Of a DNA stretch of 64,000 bases, positions 8,769-16,741 are shown piece by piece. Each line of letters opens with the position of its first letter. The first letter of the stretch is position 1. Both the position numbers and the translations under genes were made by a program. Source of the DNA: Scytonematopsis contorta HA4267-MV1 (GTDB lineage Bacteria; Cyanobacteriota; Cyanobacteriia; Cyanobacteriales; Nostocaceae); assembly GCA_019359035.1 (NCBI GenBank), contig JAHHIC010000063.1:62001-126000 (forward strand). The letters are read 5' to 3'. The notes under the pieces are model-generated. The model worked only from the letters and a program-made list of their open reading frames with translations. It did not search any database and had not been told where the DNA came from.

Positions 8769-9653
8769 CTACTTATGATGGAATCTAATACCGATAAAAA
8801 TGTCGTAGACGAAACCCAAAAAGTCTTTTTTCTGCAATAGTCCAGTAGTCTGAGGACTACCTTTTTCATCTAAAAGTGGTTTCATCAGGTAGTAAGCGGG
8901 CTGGTAATTATACCAAGGTATCGAAGGCCACAAATGATGAATTAAATGATAATTTTGCCCCATAATCAAAATATTAAGGAGCTTTCCGGGATAGACACGA
9001 GCGTTTTTCCAACGATGACGTTCTATAAAAGGACGATGGGGTAAATAGTCAAAAAAGAACCCTAGCGCTAACCCAACTATCGCTGAAGGTATAAACCAAA
9101 AATTAAGAACGTAACCCAAAAAGTGGTACTGAATAGAAATATAAAAAATTGATACCACAATCAACCGACCGATAAACCATTCAAGTAGCTCGTATTTCTT
9201 CCATAGTCGGCGTTTAAAGAAAAATACTTCGTGGTATAAAAAACGTGCATTAATAAACCAAAGTGGTCCAGCAGTCGAAACGAAATGGTCTGGGTCGTTT
9301 TCTGGGTCATTAACATGAGCGTGATGTTGCAGATGCACCCGCGTAAAAACAGGAAAGGAAAAAGCCAGCATCAAGGCACTAGCATGTCCTAAAACAGCGT
9401 TGATTATGCGGTTACGGTGTGCTGACTGGTGGCAAGCATCATGAATAACTGTGCCAGAGACATGCAAACAAAGGGTGTTAATAGTGAAACAAACCCAGTG
9501 CGGCCATTCCCAAAGCCAGTAACCAAAATTTGAGAATATAACCATTACCACTGCTGTACAAAACATCAACAGCGTGGGATTAAAATCACCAGGAGGTGCA
9601 AGTAATTCTTTTGGGGGTATTGCCAGTGGTTTTTGTACCTCCGACGCGAGCAT
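8769..9653 (-). CDS. crtR: Beta-carotene hydroxylase CrtR
   Basis: Membrane di-iron hydroxylase of the fatty-acid-desaturase superfamily that makes zeaxanthin from beta-carotene (and may act on other carotenoids in the myxoxanthophyll route). It has 294 residues. The three histidine boxes are visible: HDACHQSAH (71-79), HLQHH (107-111) and, near residue 240, HLIHH. The sequence APPGDFNPTLLM and the end GIRFHH are those of cyanobacterial CrtR. ATG 9653 is preceded by AAAGGAGTAAGGA, a good ribosome binding site. It is monocistronic. Confidence 0.95.
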   Translation of the reverse strand: MLASEVQKPLAIPPKELLAPPGDFNPTLLMFCTAVVMVIFSNFGYWLWEWPHWVCFTINTLCLHVSGTVIHDACHQSAHRNRIINAVLGHASALMLAFSFPVFTRVHLQHHAHVNDPENDPDHFVSTAGPLWFINARFLYHEVFFFKRRLWKKYELLEWFIGRLIVVSIFYISIQYHFLGYVLNFWFIPSAIVGLALGFFFDYLPHRPFIERHRWKNARVYPGKLLNILIMGQNYHLIHHLWPSIPWYNYQPAYYLMKPLLDEKGSPQTTGLLQKKDFLGFVYDIFIGIRFHHK

Positions 9654-9767
9654 TCCTTACTCCTTTAGTAATAGATTTTCCGTAGTATCCGATACTTTTT
9701 GCTAGATAATAACTTTTGTATAGCAAAACCCTATCGTTATCTTTACATACCAGCCGCTCATTTCAAA

Positions 9768-9795
9768 GTAGAGACGCGATTAATCGCGTCTCTAC
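9768..9795. repeat. 28-bp perfect palindrome of the GTAGAGACG family
   Basis: Identical to 4477-4504 (GTAGAGACGCGATT plus its reverse complement). It is followed at once by a GGGGAGT/GGGAATG repeat array (9797-9843). Confidence 0.92.
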
Positions 9796-9796
9796 T

Positions 9797-9843
9797 GAAT
9801 GGGGAGTTGGGAATGGGGAGTTGGGAATGGGGAATTGCGAATT
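9797..9843. repeat. Short tandem repeat array, GGGGAGTTGGGAAT
   Basis: Alternating GGGGAGTT and GGGAATG units between crtR and pyk. A second, TCAACAG-type array follows at 9960-9993, directly upstream of the pyk start. A 67-codon plus-strand frame across the region is only translated repeat. Confidence 0.88.
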
Positions 9844-9959
9844 GTTTAGGGATTCTTATGACTGATAAAGGAGCGACCGAAAAAAAAATCAGCTTGGAGT
9901 AAGATGCGCTCAAGAGCAACAAGCGGATGATTAACGCGAAACAACTGACTCTAACCCCA

Positions 9960-9993
9960 GTCAACAGTCAACAGTCAACAGCTAACAGTCAAC
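9960..9993. repeat. Short tandem repeat array, GTCAACA
   Basis: About five units of GTCAACA/GCTAACA immediately upstream of the pyk ATG at 9998, where a ribosome binding site would normally be; none is visible. Confidence 0.85.
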
Positions 9994-9997
9994 TAAA

Positions 9998-11770
9998 ATG
10001 GAACTTAAAGAAAATCTCCGTAGAACAAAAATTGTCGCTACAATCGGACCTGCAACCAGCAGTTCGGAAATGCTCAAAGCTATTATTGAAGCCGGTGCAA
10101 CTACTTTACGCCTAAATTTTTCTCACGGTTCCCATGCTGACCATCAGCGCAGTATCCGTTTGATTCGGCAAACTGCTTTTGAATTAAATCAGCCTGTTGC
10201 GATTTTGCAAGATTTACAGGGACCCAAAATACGTTTGGGTAAGTTTGAGAATGGCTCAATATTTGTAAATAAAGGTGATAAGTTTACCTTGACAAATCGC
10301 CCTGTTGTGGGAACACAAGATATTAGTTGTATTACCTATGAGTATTTAGCGGATGAAGTTCCCGTCGGTGCCAAAATCCTCCTTGATGATGGACGAGTGG
10401 AAATGCAGGTGGAGGAAGTTAACCGGGAGAAAGGGGATTTACATTGTCGCGTTACGGTACCTGGTACGCTTTCTAATAATAAAGGGGTAAACTTTCCTGG
10501 GGTTTATCTTTCGATTAAAGCCATGACCGACAAAGACCGCGAGGATTTGGTATTCGGTCTTGACCAAGGTGTAGATTGGGTCGCACTTTCTTTTGTTCGT
10601 AACCCTCAGGATGTTATAGAAATTAAAGAGTTAATTTCCAGTGCGGGTAAACAGGTGCCGGTGATTGCCAAAATTGAGAAGCACGAAGCTATCGAACAAA
10701 TGGAGTCTGTTTTATCTTTGTGCGATGGTGTCATGGTCGCAAGGGGTGATTTGGGTGTGGAATTACCCGCTGAAGATGTCCCTGTGTTGCAAAAGAGACT
10801 AATTGCTACAGCTAACCGTTTGGGGATTCCTATCATTACTGCGACCCAAATGCTGGACAGTATGGTGAATAATCCTCGTCCTACTCGTGCTGAGGTATCT
10901 GATGTGGCAAATGCTATCTTAGATGGTACGGATGCGGTAATGCTTTCTAATGAAACTGCTGTAGGTAAGTACGCGGTTGAGGCGGTAGCAACTATGGCGC
11001 GTATTGCCGAACGTATTGAAATTGAGATGGCGCAAAACTCCAAATTGTTTGTTAAAGATGCCAGACGCTCAATTCCTAACGCTATTTCACAGGCTGTGGG
11101 ACAAATTTCCGAACAGTTGGGAGCTGCGGCGATTATGACCCTAACACAAACTGGGGCAACTGCTCGTAATGTCTCTAAGTTCCGTCCTCAAACACCTATT
11201 TTGGCGATTACTCCTCATGTTAACGTAGCTAGACAACTACAAATGGTATGGGGTGTAAAACCTTTGTTGGTTCTTGGTTTACCTTCGACTGGTCAAACAT
11301 TTCAAGCCGCAATTAACGTCGCTCAAGAAAAGAATTTATTGACGGAAGGTGATTTAGTTGTGATGACTGCTGGGACACTCCAAGGTGTTTCTGGTTCCAC
11401 TGATTTGATTAAAGTCGAAGTAGTAACAGCAGTTCTTGGTCAAGGAATAGGGTTGGGACAAGGTTCCGTCAGCGGTCGTGCAAGAGTTGCCCACACTAGT
11501 ATGGATGCAAGTACTAATTTTAATCACGGGGATATATTAGTTGCCGGACATACAAATGCTGATTACGTTGATGCTATTCGTAAAGCCGCAGGAATTATTA
11601 TTGAAGATGAAAGCCTTACATGTCACGCAGCAGTAATTGGTTTACGTTTAGGCGTACCAGTGATTGTTGGTGTCAAAAAAGCAACACAAGTTATTCGTGA
11701 TGGAGCCATTTTGACGATGGATATGCAGCGGGGTCTGGTTTACTCTGGTGCTGTAATTGGTAATGGGTAA
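9998..11770 (+). CDS. pyk: Pyruvate kinase with C-terminal PEP-utilizer-like domain
   Basis: Last glycolytic enzyme, converting PEP and ADP to pyruvate and ATP. It has 590 residues, longer than the 470-residue E. coli type, because it carries the extra C-terminal domain seen in Bacilli and cyanobacteria. The catalytic barrel shows [27 protein letters not shown] and [11 protein letters not shown]. The extra domain (about 500-585) has [18 protein letters not shown], the swivelling phosphohistidine-like motif. The final residues VIGNG and the stop codon are encoded by the start of the TAATGGG repeat array. No Shine-Dalgarno is visible because a repeat abuts the start. Confidence 0.96.
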   Translation: MELKENLRRTKIVATIGPATSSSEMLKAIIEAGATTLRLNFSHGSHADHQRSIRLIRQTAFELNQPVAILQDLQGPKIRLGKFENGSIFVNKGDKFTLTNRPVVGTQDISCITYEYLADEVPVGAKILLDDGRVEMQVEEVNREKGDLHCRVTVPGTLSNNKGVNFPGVYLSIKAMTDKDREDLVFGLDQGVDWVALSFVRNPQDVIEIKELISSAGKQVPVIAKIEKHEAIEQMESVLSLCDGVMVARGDLGVELPAEDVPVLQKRLIATANRLGIPIITATQMLDSMVNNPRPTRAEVSDVANAILDGTDAVMLSNETAVGKYAVEAVATMARIAERIEIEMAQNSKLFVKDARRSIPNAISQAVGQISEQLGAAAIMTLTQTGATARNVSKFRPQTPILAITPHVNVARQLQMVWGVKPLLVLGLPSTGQTFQAAINVAQEKNLLTEGDLVVMTAGTLQGVSGSTDLIKVEVVTAVLGQGIGLGQGSVSGRARVAHTSMDASTNFNHGDILVAGHTNADYVDAIRKAAGIIIEDESLTCHAAVIGLRLGVPVIVGVKKATQVIRDGAILTMDMQRGLVYSGAVIGNG

Positions 11771-11922
11771 TGGGTAATGGGTAATGGGTAATTGGTAATG
11801 GGTAATGGGTAATGGGTAATGGATAATGGGTAATAAAAAACAATCACCAATTCCCAATTCCCAATTCCCAATTCCCAATTCCCAATTCCCAATTCCCAAT
11901 TAGCAATTCCCAATTAGCAATT
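11756..11922. repeat. Compound repeat: TAATGGG array then AATTCCC array
   Basis: About eleven copies of TAATGGG (11756-11835) are followed by about ten copies of CAATTCCC/AATTCCC (11848-11922). The array overlaps the 3' ends of both convergent genes: it encodes the last residues and stop of pyk and the last residues and stop of the glycosyltransferase gene. Confidence 0.93.
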
Positions 11923-12970
11923 CAACTGTCGCTTGTCCTGTTTTTTGCCAACTGAATTCATTGGCTCTAGTGATACCTTTGGTGGAAAGTTGTAATCTTA
12001 AGGATGTGTTAGTTGCAATTGTTTGCATGGCTTCAGTAATTTCATTCGTATTGTAAGGATTAACTAGAATTGCTGCGTCTGCTGCGACTTCTGGGAGTGA
12101 GGAAATATTGGAGGTAATAACTGGTGTACCACAAGCCATTGCTTCTAACACCGGAAAACCAAATCCTTCCCAAAGACTGGGAAAAACAAGTGCGATGGCT
12201 TGATTAATTATTTTGGGTAATTCGTTGTAGGAAACGTAATCTAAGAATTTGACTTGATTGGTTACACCGAGTTCTTCTGTTTGATTTATTAAGATTGGGG
12301 TATAACGTTTATCGTAAGGACCCGCTAACCAAAGTTCGTAGTTTTTATAATTAGGTAATGCGGCAAAGGCTGCAATTAAGCGAGAAATATTCTTGTAAGG
12401 GTTGTGTCTTCCGTAATAAAAAAAATAATTTTTCGTGGGTAAATCTAAAAATTTGAAATGCATTTTGTCGTAAGCCAGAGGGATTGCTGTTATTTTTTTC
12501 TCTGGTACTTTTAAAAAGTTTTGGATGTCGATGGCTGTGGTGACAGAATTACAAATTATATGTTCTGCTTGCTTGACTACAGCGGGTAGATAACTACGGC
12601 AGTAAAAGCTTTGTGCGGCAGAAAATTCTTCCGGAAATCTTAAAGGAATTAAATCGTGAAGGGTAATTATATAACGACAATCAGAAAATAATGGTGCTTC
12701 TGGGATGGGAGAAAATAGTAGGTTTGATTTTAGTTGACGATATAGTTTGGGAATTTGAAATTGCGTCCATAGTAGACGTAGGAAATGTCCTTTTATTCCA
12801 CATTCGGTTGTTAAGTTAGTGGGAGATTGGTGACAATTAATATTAGCAATTTCAAAAGGTGTTAATACATTTATGTCTAAATTGTTCAATTCTGGTAATA
12901 AATTTAGGCTATAGTTTAACCAACCTGTGGGTTTTAATGGTGCAAAAGATAGATTTACTAGTATGGACAT
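11900..12970 (-). CDS. GT4-family glycosyltransferase (glycogen-synthase/mannosyltransferase fold)
   Basis: Cytoplasmic GT-B sugar transferase of 356 residues, first gene of the glycan island. It has the N-terminal [13 protein letters not shown] segment, [12 protein letters not shown] opening the donor domain, and the donor-binding [26 protein letters not shown] segment (cited in parts) with the E-x7-E pattern. The N-terminus resembles mannosyltransferases of the WbaZ/MtfB kind; donor and acceptor are unknown. The last codons (LIGNC) and stop fall inside the AATTCCC repeat. The ATG at 12970 stands alone, separated from the next island gene by about 500 bp of repeat-rich DNA. Confidence 0.88.
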   Translation of the reverse strand: MSILVNLSFAPLKPTGWLNYSLNLLPELNNLDINVLTPFEIANINCHQSPTNLTTECGIKGHFLRLLWTQFQIPKLYRQLKSNLLFSPIPEAPLFSDCRYIITLHDLIPLRFPEEFSAAQSFYCRSYLPAVVKQAEHIICNSVTTAIDIQNFLKVPEKKITAIPLAYDKMHFKFLDLPTKNYFFYYGRHNPYKNISRLIAAFAALPNYKNYELWLAGPYDKRYTPILINQTEELGVTNQVKFLDYVSYNELPKIINQAIALVFPSLWEGFGFPVLEAMACGTPVITSNISSLPEVAADAAILVNPYNTNEITEAMQTIATNTSLRLQLSTKGITRANEFSWQKTGQATVELLIGNC

Positions 12971-13020
12971 TTTTGCTAATCGCTAGTGGATACAGCGAAT
13001 TTCTAATTATTGGAGTACAA

Positions 13021-13046
13021 GCGGGTGGGCATCCTTGCCCGCCCCA
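13021..13046. repeat. GGGTGGGCATCC...GCCCGCCC hairpin repeat
   Basis: GCGGGTGGGCATCCTTGCCC then GCCCC forms a GC-rich hairpin (GGGTGGGC pairing with GCCCGCCC). A close copy is at 53254-53276. Confidence 0.75.
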
Positions 13047-13079
13047 CAAGAATTGTTTACTAAGGTATAATACGATAAT

Positions 13080-13224
13080 GCTATACGAGTTGTCTTTCCG
13101 ATTAATTTATCAAGTTGATTCACCTACAAGTATTTTACTATTAACTATTTATTCAAAGTTTGACCAAGAAGATATCAGTGAAAAAGAAATTATAGATATT
13201 ATTAATTATTTTTATCGTGATTAA
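13080..13224 (+). pseudogene. C-terminal remnant of a RelE/HigB-family toxin
   Basis: A 48-codon frame opens with MLYELSFRLIY and continues ILLLTIYSKFDQEDIS. The RLIY, then LLLTIY-K-xxQxDI order matches the last third of RelE/HigB-type mRNA interferases found next to HigA/RelB antitoxins. The N-terminal two-thirds and an antitoxin gene are missing; the upstream side is occupied by the GGGTGGGCATCC hairpin repeat. It is more likely a decayed toxin gene than a working small protein. The match is by eye. Confidence 0.5.
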
Positions 13225-13295
13225 TATCTGATAGACGGATAACCCAACAAAAGACTTAAAAAATTGGATTTACCCAAGTCATTGCGAGGCATCAC

Positions 13296-13395
13296 GGGGA
13301 GCATCCACTTTTGGAAGAAACATAATTATCTAGTGCCAGAAACCCCAATATATAAGTTGTCTAAAAAAGTCTATCTGCCAAAAGTGGATGCTCCC
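13296..13395. mobile_element. 100-bp MITE-like element with 18-bp perfect terminal inverted repeats
   Basis: The ends 13297-13314 (GGGAGCATCCACTTTTGG) and 13378-13395 are exact reverse complements. The identical octamer GGCATCAC abuts both sides (13288-13295 and 13396-13403), as expected for an 8-bp target-site duplication. There is no coding capacity inside, so it would depend on a transposase supplied elsewhere. The empty site would read GCGAGGCATCACGCTACGC, itself a common cyanobacterial intergenic repeat. Confidence 0.82.
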
Positions 13396-13465
13396 GGCAT
13401 CACGCTACGCTTTCGCTTCTGAAACAGCCCAACCTATAAACACTGTTTTTCGTGCAGGGTGGGGT

Positions 13466-14356
13466 TTAGGTAGATTTTAAGCTAATAACTAACCTCAAAA
13501 TTTTTGAACAATAGGGATTACCTGTATTAACGAACTCTAGAGAAAACTTGTAAAATAGATAAACTCGTAAAATAAAGTTTTCCCAAATGGGACGATGTTT
13601 TTGATAAAAACAAAGCTGACTACGACGATATTCCACGACCATTGCATTTGCAACTTTTTGAGTCGAAACTCCTTTCAAGTGAATTAAAGATACTTGGGGT
13701 GTATAAAGTATTTTATAGCCTTTATTTTTTACTCTTTCGCATAAATCAGACTCTTCAAAATACATAAAAAACTTTTCATCAAATCCGCTTAAACTATTAA
13801 ATAAATCCGCTCGAATAAAATATGCTGCTCCAACAATAATATCAACTTCTTTAATATCTTGATATTCTTGCTCTATCAGTCTCAATTTATCATTTTCTTG
13901 AGTTGATTGATGCATTTTACGGGTTTGAAATTCCCCTTTTATGCCAATTTGCTTAGAAATAGAAACTTGAAAGCTCCCGTCATGATTAAGTAATTTTGGT
14001 CCAATTGCCCCAACTTCTGGGCGTTTTTGCATTAAGTCTTTTAAAAATGGTATTATATTACTGGTAAGTATTGTGTCTGTATTTAATAAAAATAAAAATT
14101 CACCCTTCGCAACTTGTGCCCCAGCATTATTACCCGCTCCAAAACCGATATTTTTAGGTAGTCTAATTAAGTTAATCTTAGGAAAACTTTCAGCTACAAA
14201 TTCAGGGCTACCGTCACTAGAAGCATTATCAACTAAAATAATTTCACATTCGGTTTTATCAATGTATTTTTCCAGCGAATTTAAGCAATTTGGTAATACA
14301 TCAGCGCCGTTATAGTTGACTAAAATAATTGATACTGAAAGATGCTGTTGTCTCAT
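13466..14356 (-). CDS. GT2-family glycosyltransferase (rhamnosyltransferase-like)
   Basis: Inverting GT-A sugar transferase of 296 residues. It starts VSIILVNYNGADVLPNCL, has VDNASSDGS, NIGFGAGNNAG, the metal-binding LLNTDTIL (DxD-like) and the acceptor-side GFDEKFFMYFEESDLCERV, cited in parts. This set matches the WbbL-type rhamnosyltransferases, consistent with rml genes nearby. Its ATG at 14356 lies 3 bases from the stop of the upstream GT2 gene, so the two are almost certainly cotranslated in one operon with rmlA. The 3' side is followed by the MITE-like element. Confidence 0.88.
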   Translation of the reverse strand: MRQQHLSVSIILVNYNGADVLPNCLNSLEKYIDKTECEIILVDNASSDGSPEFVAESFPKINLIRLPKNIGFGAGNNAGAQVAKGEFLFLLNTDTILTSNIIPFLKDLMQKRPEVGAIGPKLLNHDGSFQVSISKQIGIKGEFQTRKMHQSTQENDKLRLIEQEYQDIKEVDIIVGAAYFIRADLFNSLSGFDEKFFMYFEESDLCERVKNKGYKILYTPQVSLIHLKGVSTQKVANAMVVEYRRSQLCFYQKHRPIWENFILRVYLFYKFSLEFVNTGNPYCSKILRLVISLKST

Positions 14357-14358
14357 AA

Positions 14359-15387
14359 CTATTTTATAGAGCTTTGCTTAGCTGAATACGACAACACTGT
14401 TTTAATGATTATACTTGTAATTTTTTTTAAGTCAAATAACACTTTTAAAACCCAAATTCTTAAGGCTATTCCTTCTGAATTGTAGCCCACTTTAAAACTT
14501 TTGTAAGCAAGCTGGAGAATTCCTAAACCAAAATCTAGTCTTTTATCATCAAAAGGGTTAAAGTAATTTAAAGTTAATTGTTGTTTAAATCGATTGTAAA
14601 ATGCTTGGCTCAAGTTTCGATGAATTAAATAACTTTTGCCCGTAATTCTAAATTTTTTACTAATCCAAACTGATAATTCTTTATGAAACTTCCCAGCGTC
14701 TGACATTACTCCTACGGAATTGGAATCATGGATTCGGTAGCGAATTAAAGGTTGGTTGATATGTACTATCTTCCCTCTCTGGGATGCGACTATTGCTACC
14801 CACCAGTCGTGATACCATTTTATTTCATCTTGTTCCGGAAAGGGTAGAATATCATCTAATAAAGAAGTACAAAATAATAAGGAACATCCAGTTACAACGT
14901 TACGAAGCAATAGTAAGTCTGATGAAGCCTGTTGGGGATTGCGTCCTTCAAAATTCCAAGCAGAAGGATGAATTATTTGGTCGTGGTTGTTGATTAATTC
15001 TAAGTCGGAGTGAACTAAAAGTGCATTTTCGGAACGTAATTTTTCTAAGGACACTTTTAGCTTATCTTGTTGCCAAATATCATCTTGGTCGCAAAAAGAA
15101 ATTGCTGTAATTTCAGCATATTGAGCGCAGTAGCGTAAACCACGTTCAAAGTTTTGATAATGATTTATGTTTTCGCTGTGGAAATGGCAAATAAAGCGCA
15201 AGTCATCAGCAACAATTTTTTTGATGCTATCTTGATACTCAGTTTGAGAACAGTCATCCACAATATGACAAACCCAATTTTGCCAGCTTTGATTTTTTAT
15301 CGACTCTATTTGCTTCTGAAAATATTCCAGATTGGGATTATAAGTCGCTAAAATAATACCTATTTTTTCTTCTGGTTCATAATCCAT
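14359..15387 (-). CDS. GT2-family glycosyltransferase (rhamnosyl/glucosyl type)
   Basis: GT-A glycosyltransferase of 342 residues. It opens IGIILATYNPNLEYF and has VDDCS, SFCDQDDIW (a DQDD motif of the kind seen in rhamnan-type transferases), SDLELI and the WYHDWWVAIVA acceptor segment. ATG 15387 is chosen because it lies 2 bases after the rmlA stop; an in-frame TTG at 15411 would overlap rmlA. It is the middle gene of a tight trio rmlA-GT2-GT2. Confidence 0.87.
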   Translation of the reverse strand: MDYEPEEKIGIILATYNPNLEYFQKQIESIKNQSWQNWVCHIVDDCSQTEYQDSIKKIVADDLRFICHFHSENINHYQNFERGLRYCAQYAEITAISFCDQDDIWQQDKLKVSLEKLRSENALLVHSDLELINNHDQIIHPSAWNFEGRNPQQASSDLLLLRNVVTGCSLLFCTSLLDDILPFPEQDEIKWYHDWWVAIVASQRGKIVHINQPLIRYRIHDSNSVGVMSDAGKFHKELSVWISKKFRITGKSYLIHRNLSQAFYNRFKQQLTLNYFNPFDDKRLDFGLGILQLAYKSFKVGYNSEGIALRIWVLKVLFDLKKITSIIIKTVLSYSAKQSSIK

Positions 15388-15389
15388 AA

Positions 15390-16466
15390 TTAAGTTAATT
15401 CTATTTGACAATCATCCCCAATCATAAATCTTAGGGCTTTTGGACGACGAGGAGCTACGGTTAATTGTGCTCTCTGCCCTATTACACTATCAATAATTCG
15501 TTGATGAATTCCGGCAATTTTTGCATTTTCTAATACCACAGTATGTTCTATATCCGTATCAATTAATATCACATTATCAGCAATACTACTGTAAGGACCA
15601 ATGAAGCAATTCTCTAAATAACAATTGTTCCCGATTACTACTGGTCCGCGAATCGTGCTATTGATAACTTTTGAACCAGCACCAATTTGTACTCGTCCAA
15701 TCACGCTGCTCTGAGCATCGATTTCACCAGTGATTGATTTTTCTAGGTAGGTATCTAAAATTAAACGGTTTGCTTCCAGTAAATCATCTTTTTTTCCTGT
15801 ATCTAACCACCATCCTTCTAGTTTACATGCGGTCACGCGCTTCTGTTGGTCTATCAAGCATTGTATGGCATCTGTAATTTCTAATTCTCCTCTTGCTGAA
15901 GGTTGAATGCAGTTAATAGCATCATGGATTAGATTAGAAAAGAAATAAACTCCAACTAGTGCTAAATTAGAAGCCGGAACTTTAGGTTTTTCGATTAGCT
16001 GTAGTACTCTTCCGTTTTCATCCACAGTTGCGACACCGAAAGCGCTAGGGTTGCTGACTGAGCGTAGTAAAATTAATGCGTCTTGGTGTTCTATAGAGAA
16101 TTGTTTCAAAAAGTGGCTTAAGTCCCCTTGCTGAATTAAGTTATCACCTAAATACATTACAAAAGGAGAATCCTCCAAAAAGGGACGCGCTACTTGTACT
16201 GCTTGGGCAAGTCCTGCAGGTTTTTCTTGTAAAATATAGGTTATGTTAGCTCCAAAAAGTTCGCCGTCTCCTGTTTTGGTCTGGACTTCTTGCCCTGTTT
16301 CTGGGCTAATAATTATACCAATATCAGTAATTCCTGCAGTTACCATTTCTTCTATTCCATACCATAGAATCGGTTTGTTCGCAACAGGTACTAGCTGCTT
16401 TGCTCCGGTGTAAGTTAGCGGACGTAAGCGCGTACCTTTTCCACCGGAGAGAATTAATGCTTTCAT
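15390..16466 (-). CDS. rmlA: Glucose-1-phosphate thymidylyltransferase, long form
   Basis: Makes dTDP-glucose from dTTP and glucose-1-phosphate, first step of dTDP-rhamnose synthesis. It starts MKALILSGGKGTRLRPLT, the nucleotidyltransferase signature, and has LGDNLI and EKPKVPASNLALVGVYFF. At 358 residues it is the long form: residues about 240-358 add a left-handed beta-helix-like tail with hexapeptide turns (SSVIGRVQIGAGSKVINST and similar, in parts). The upstream in-frame start at 16487 adds seven residues and is less likely. The gene leads an operon with two GT2 genes; rmlC and rmlD lie 4-6 kb away. Confidence 0.92.
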   Translation of the reverse strand: MKALILSGGKGTRLRPLTYTGAKQLVPVANKPILWYGIEEMVTAGITDIGIIISPETGQEVQTKTGDGELFGANITYILQEKPAGLAQAVQVARPFLEDSPFVMYLGDNLIQQGDLSHFLKQFSIEHQDALILLRSVSNPSAFGVATVDENGRVLQLIEKPKVPASNLALVGVYFFSNLIHDAINCIQPSARGELEITDAIQCLIDQQKRVTACKLEGWWLDTGKKDDLLEANRLILDTYLEKSITGEIDAQSSVIGRVQIGAGSKVINSTIRGPVVIGNNCYLENCFIGPYSSIADNVILIDTDIEHTVVLENAKIAGIHQRIIDSVIGQRAQLTVAPRRPKALRFMIGDDCQIELT

Positions 16467-16741
16467 ATTTGGATGGTCAATTATCAATCTTTATCGTACC
16501 TCACATCAAAGAAGCTTATGCTGATGAGTTAAGAAGTGAAATGCTACAGCAACTTCCAGGAGTAATGATAAAAGTTGAATATATTATATACTTTAATCTT
16601 TTATGGTTCATCGACACCTAGCAGAATTTTAATTAAGCTATCATAATAAAATCTTAACTTGCCACAAATGTATAAATTATTTCTCAAAAGGATTAATTGT
16701 TTTGTATATTTGTTGTATCTTGTTTATGTATATTTTGTTAA

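Noticed and set aside
9699-9902. 67-codon plus-strand frame between crtR and pyk
   Set aside because: Made of the 28-bp palindrome and repeat array; no ribosome binding site and no coding character.
11648-11899. 83-codon minus-strand frame
   Set aside because: Repeat translation (LPITHYP units) overlapping the 3' end of pyk in antisense.
12859-13079. N-terminal part of a 121-codon plus-strand frame leading into the RelE remnant
   Set aside because: Antisense to the GT4 gene and through a hairpin repeat; only the last 48 codons resemble a protein family.
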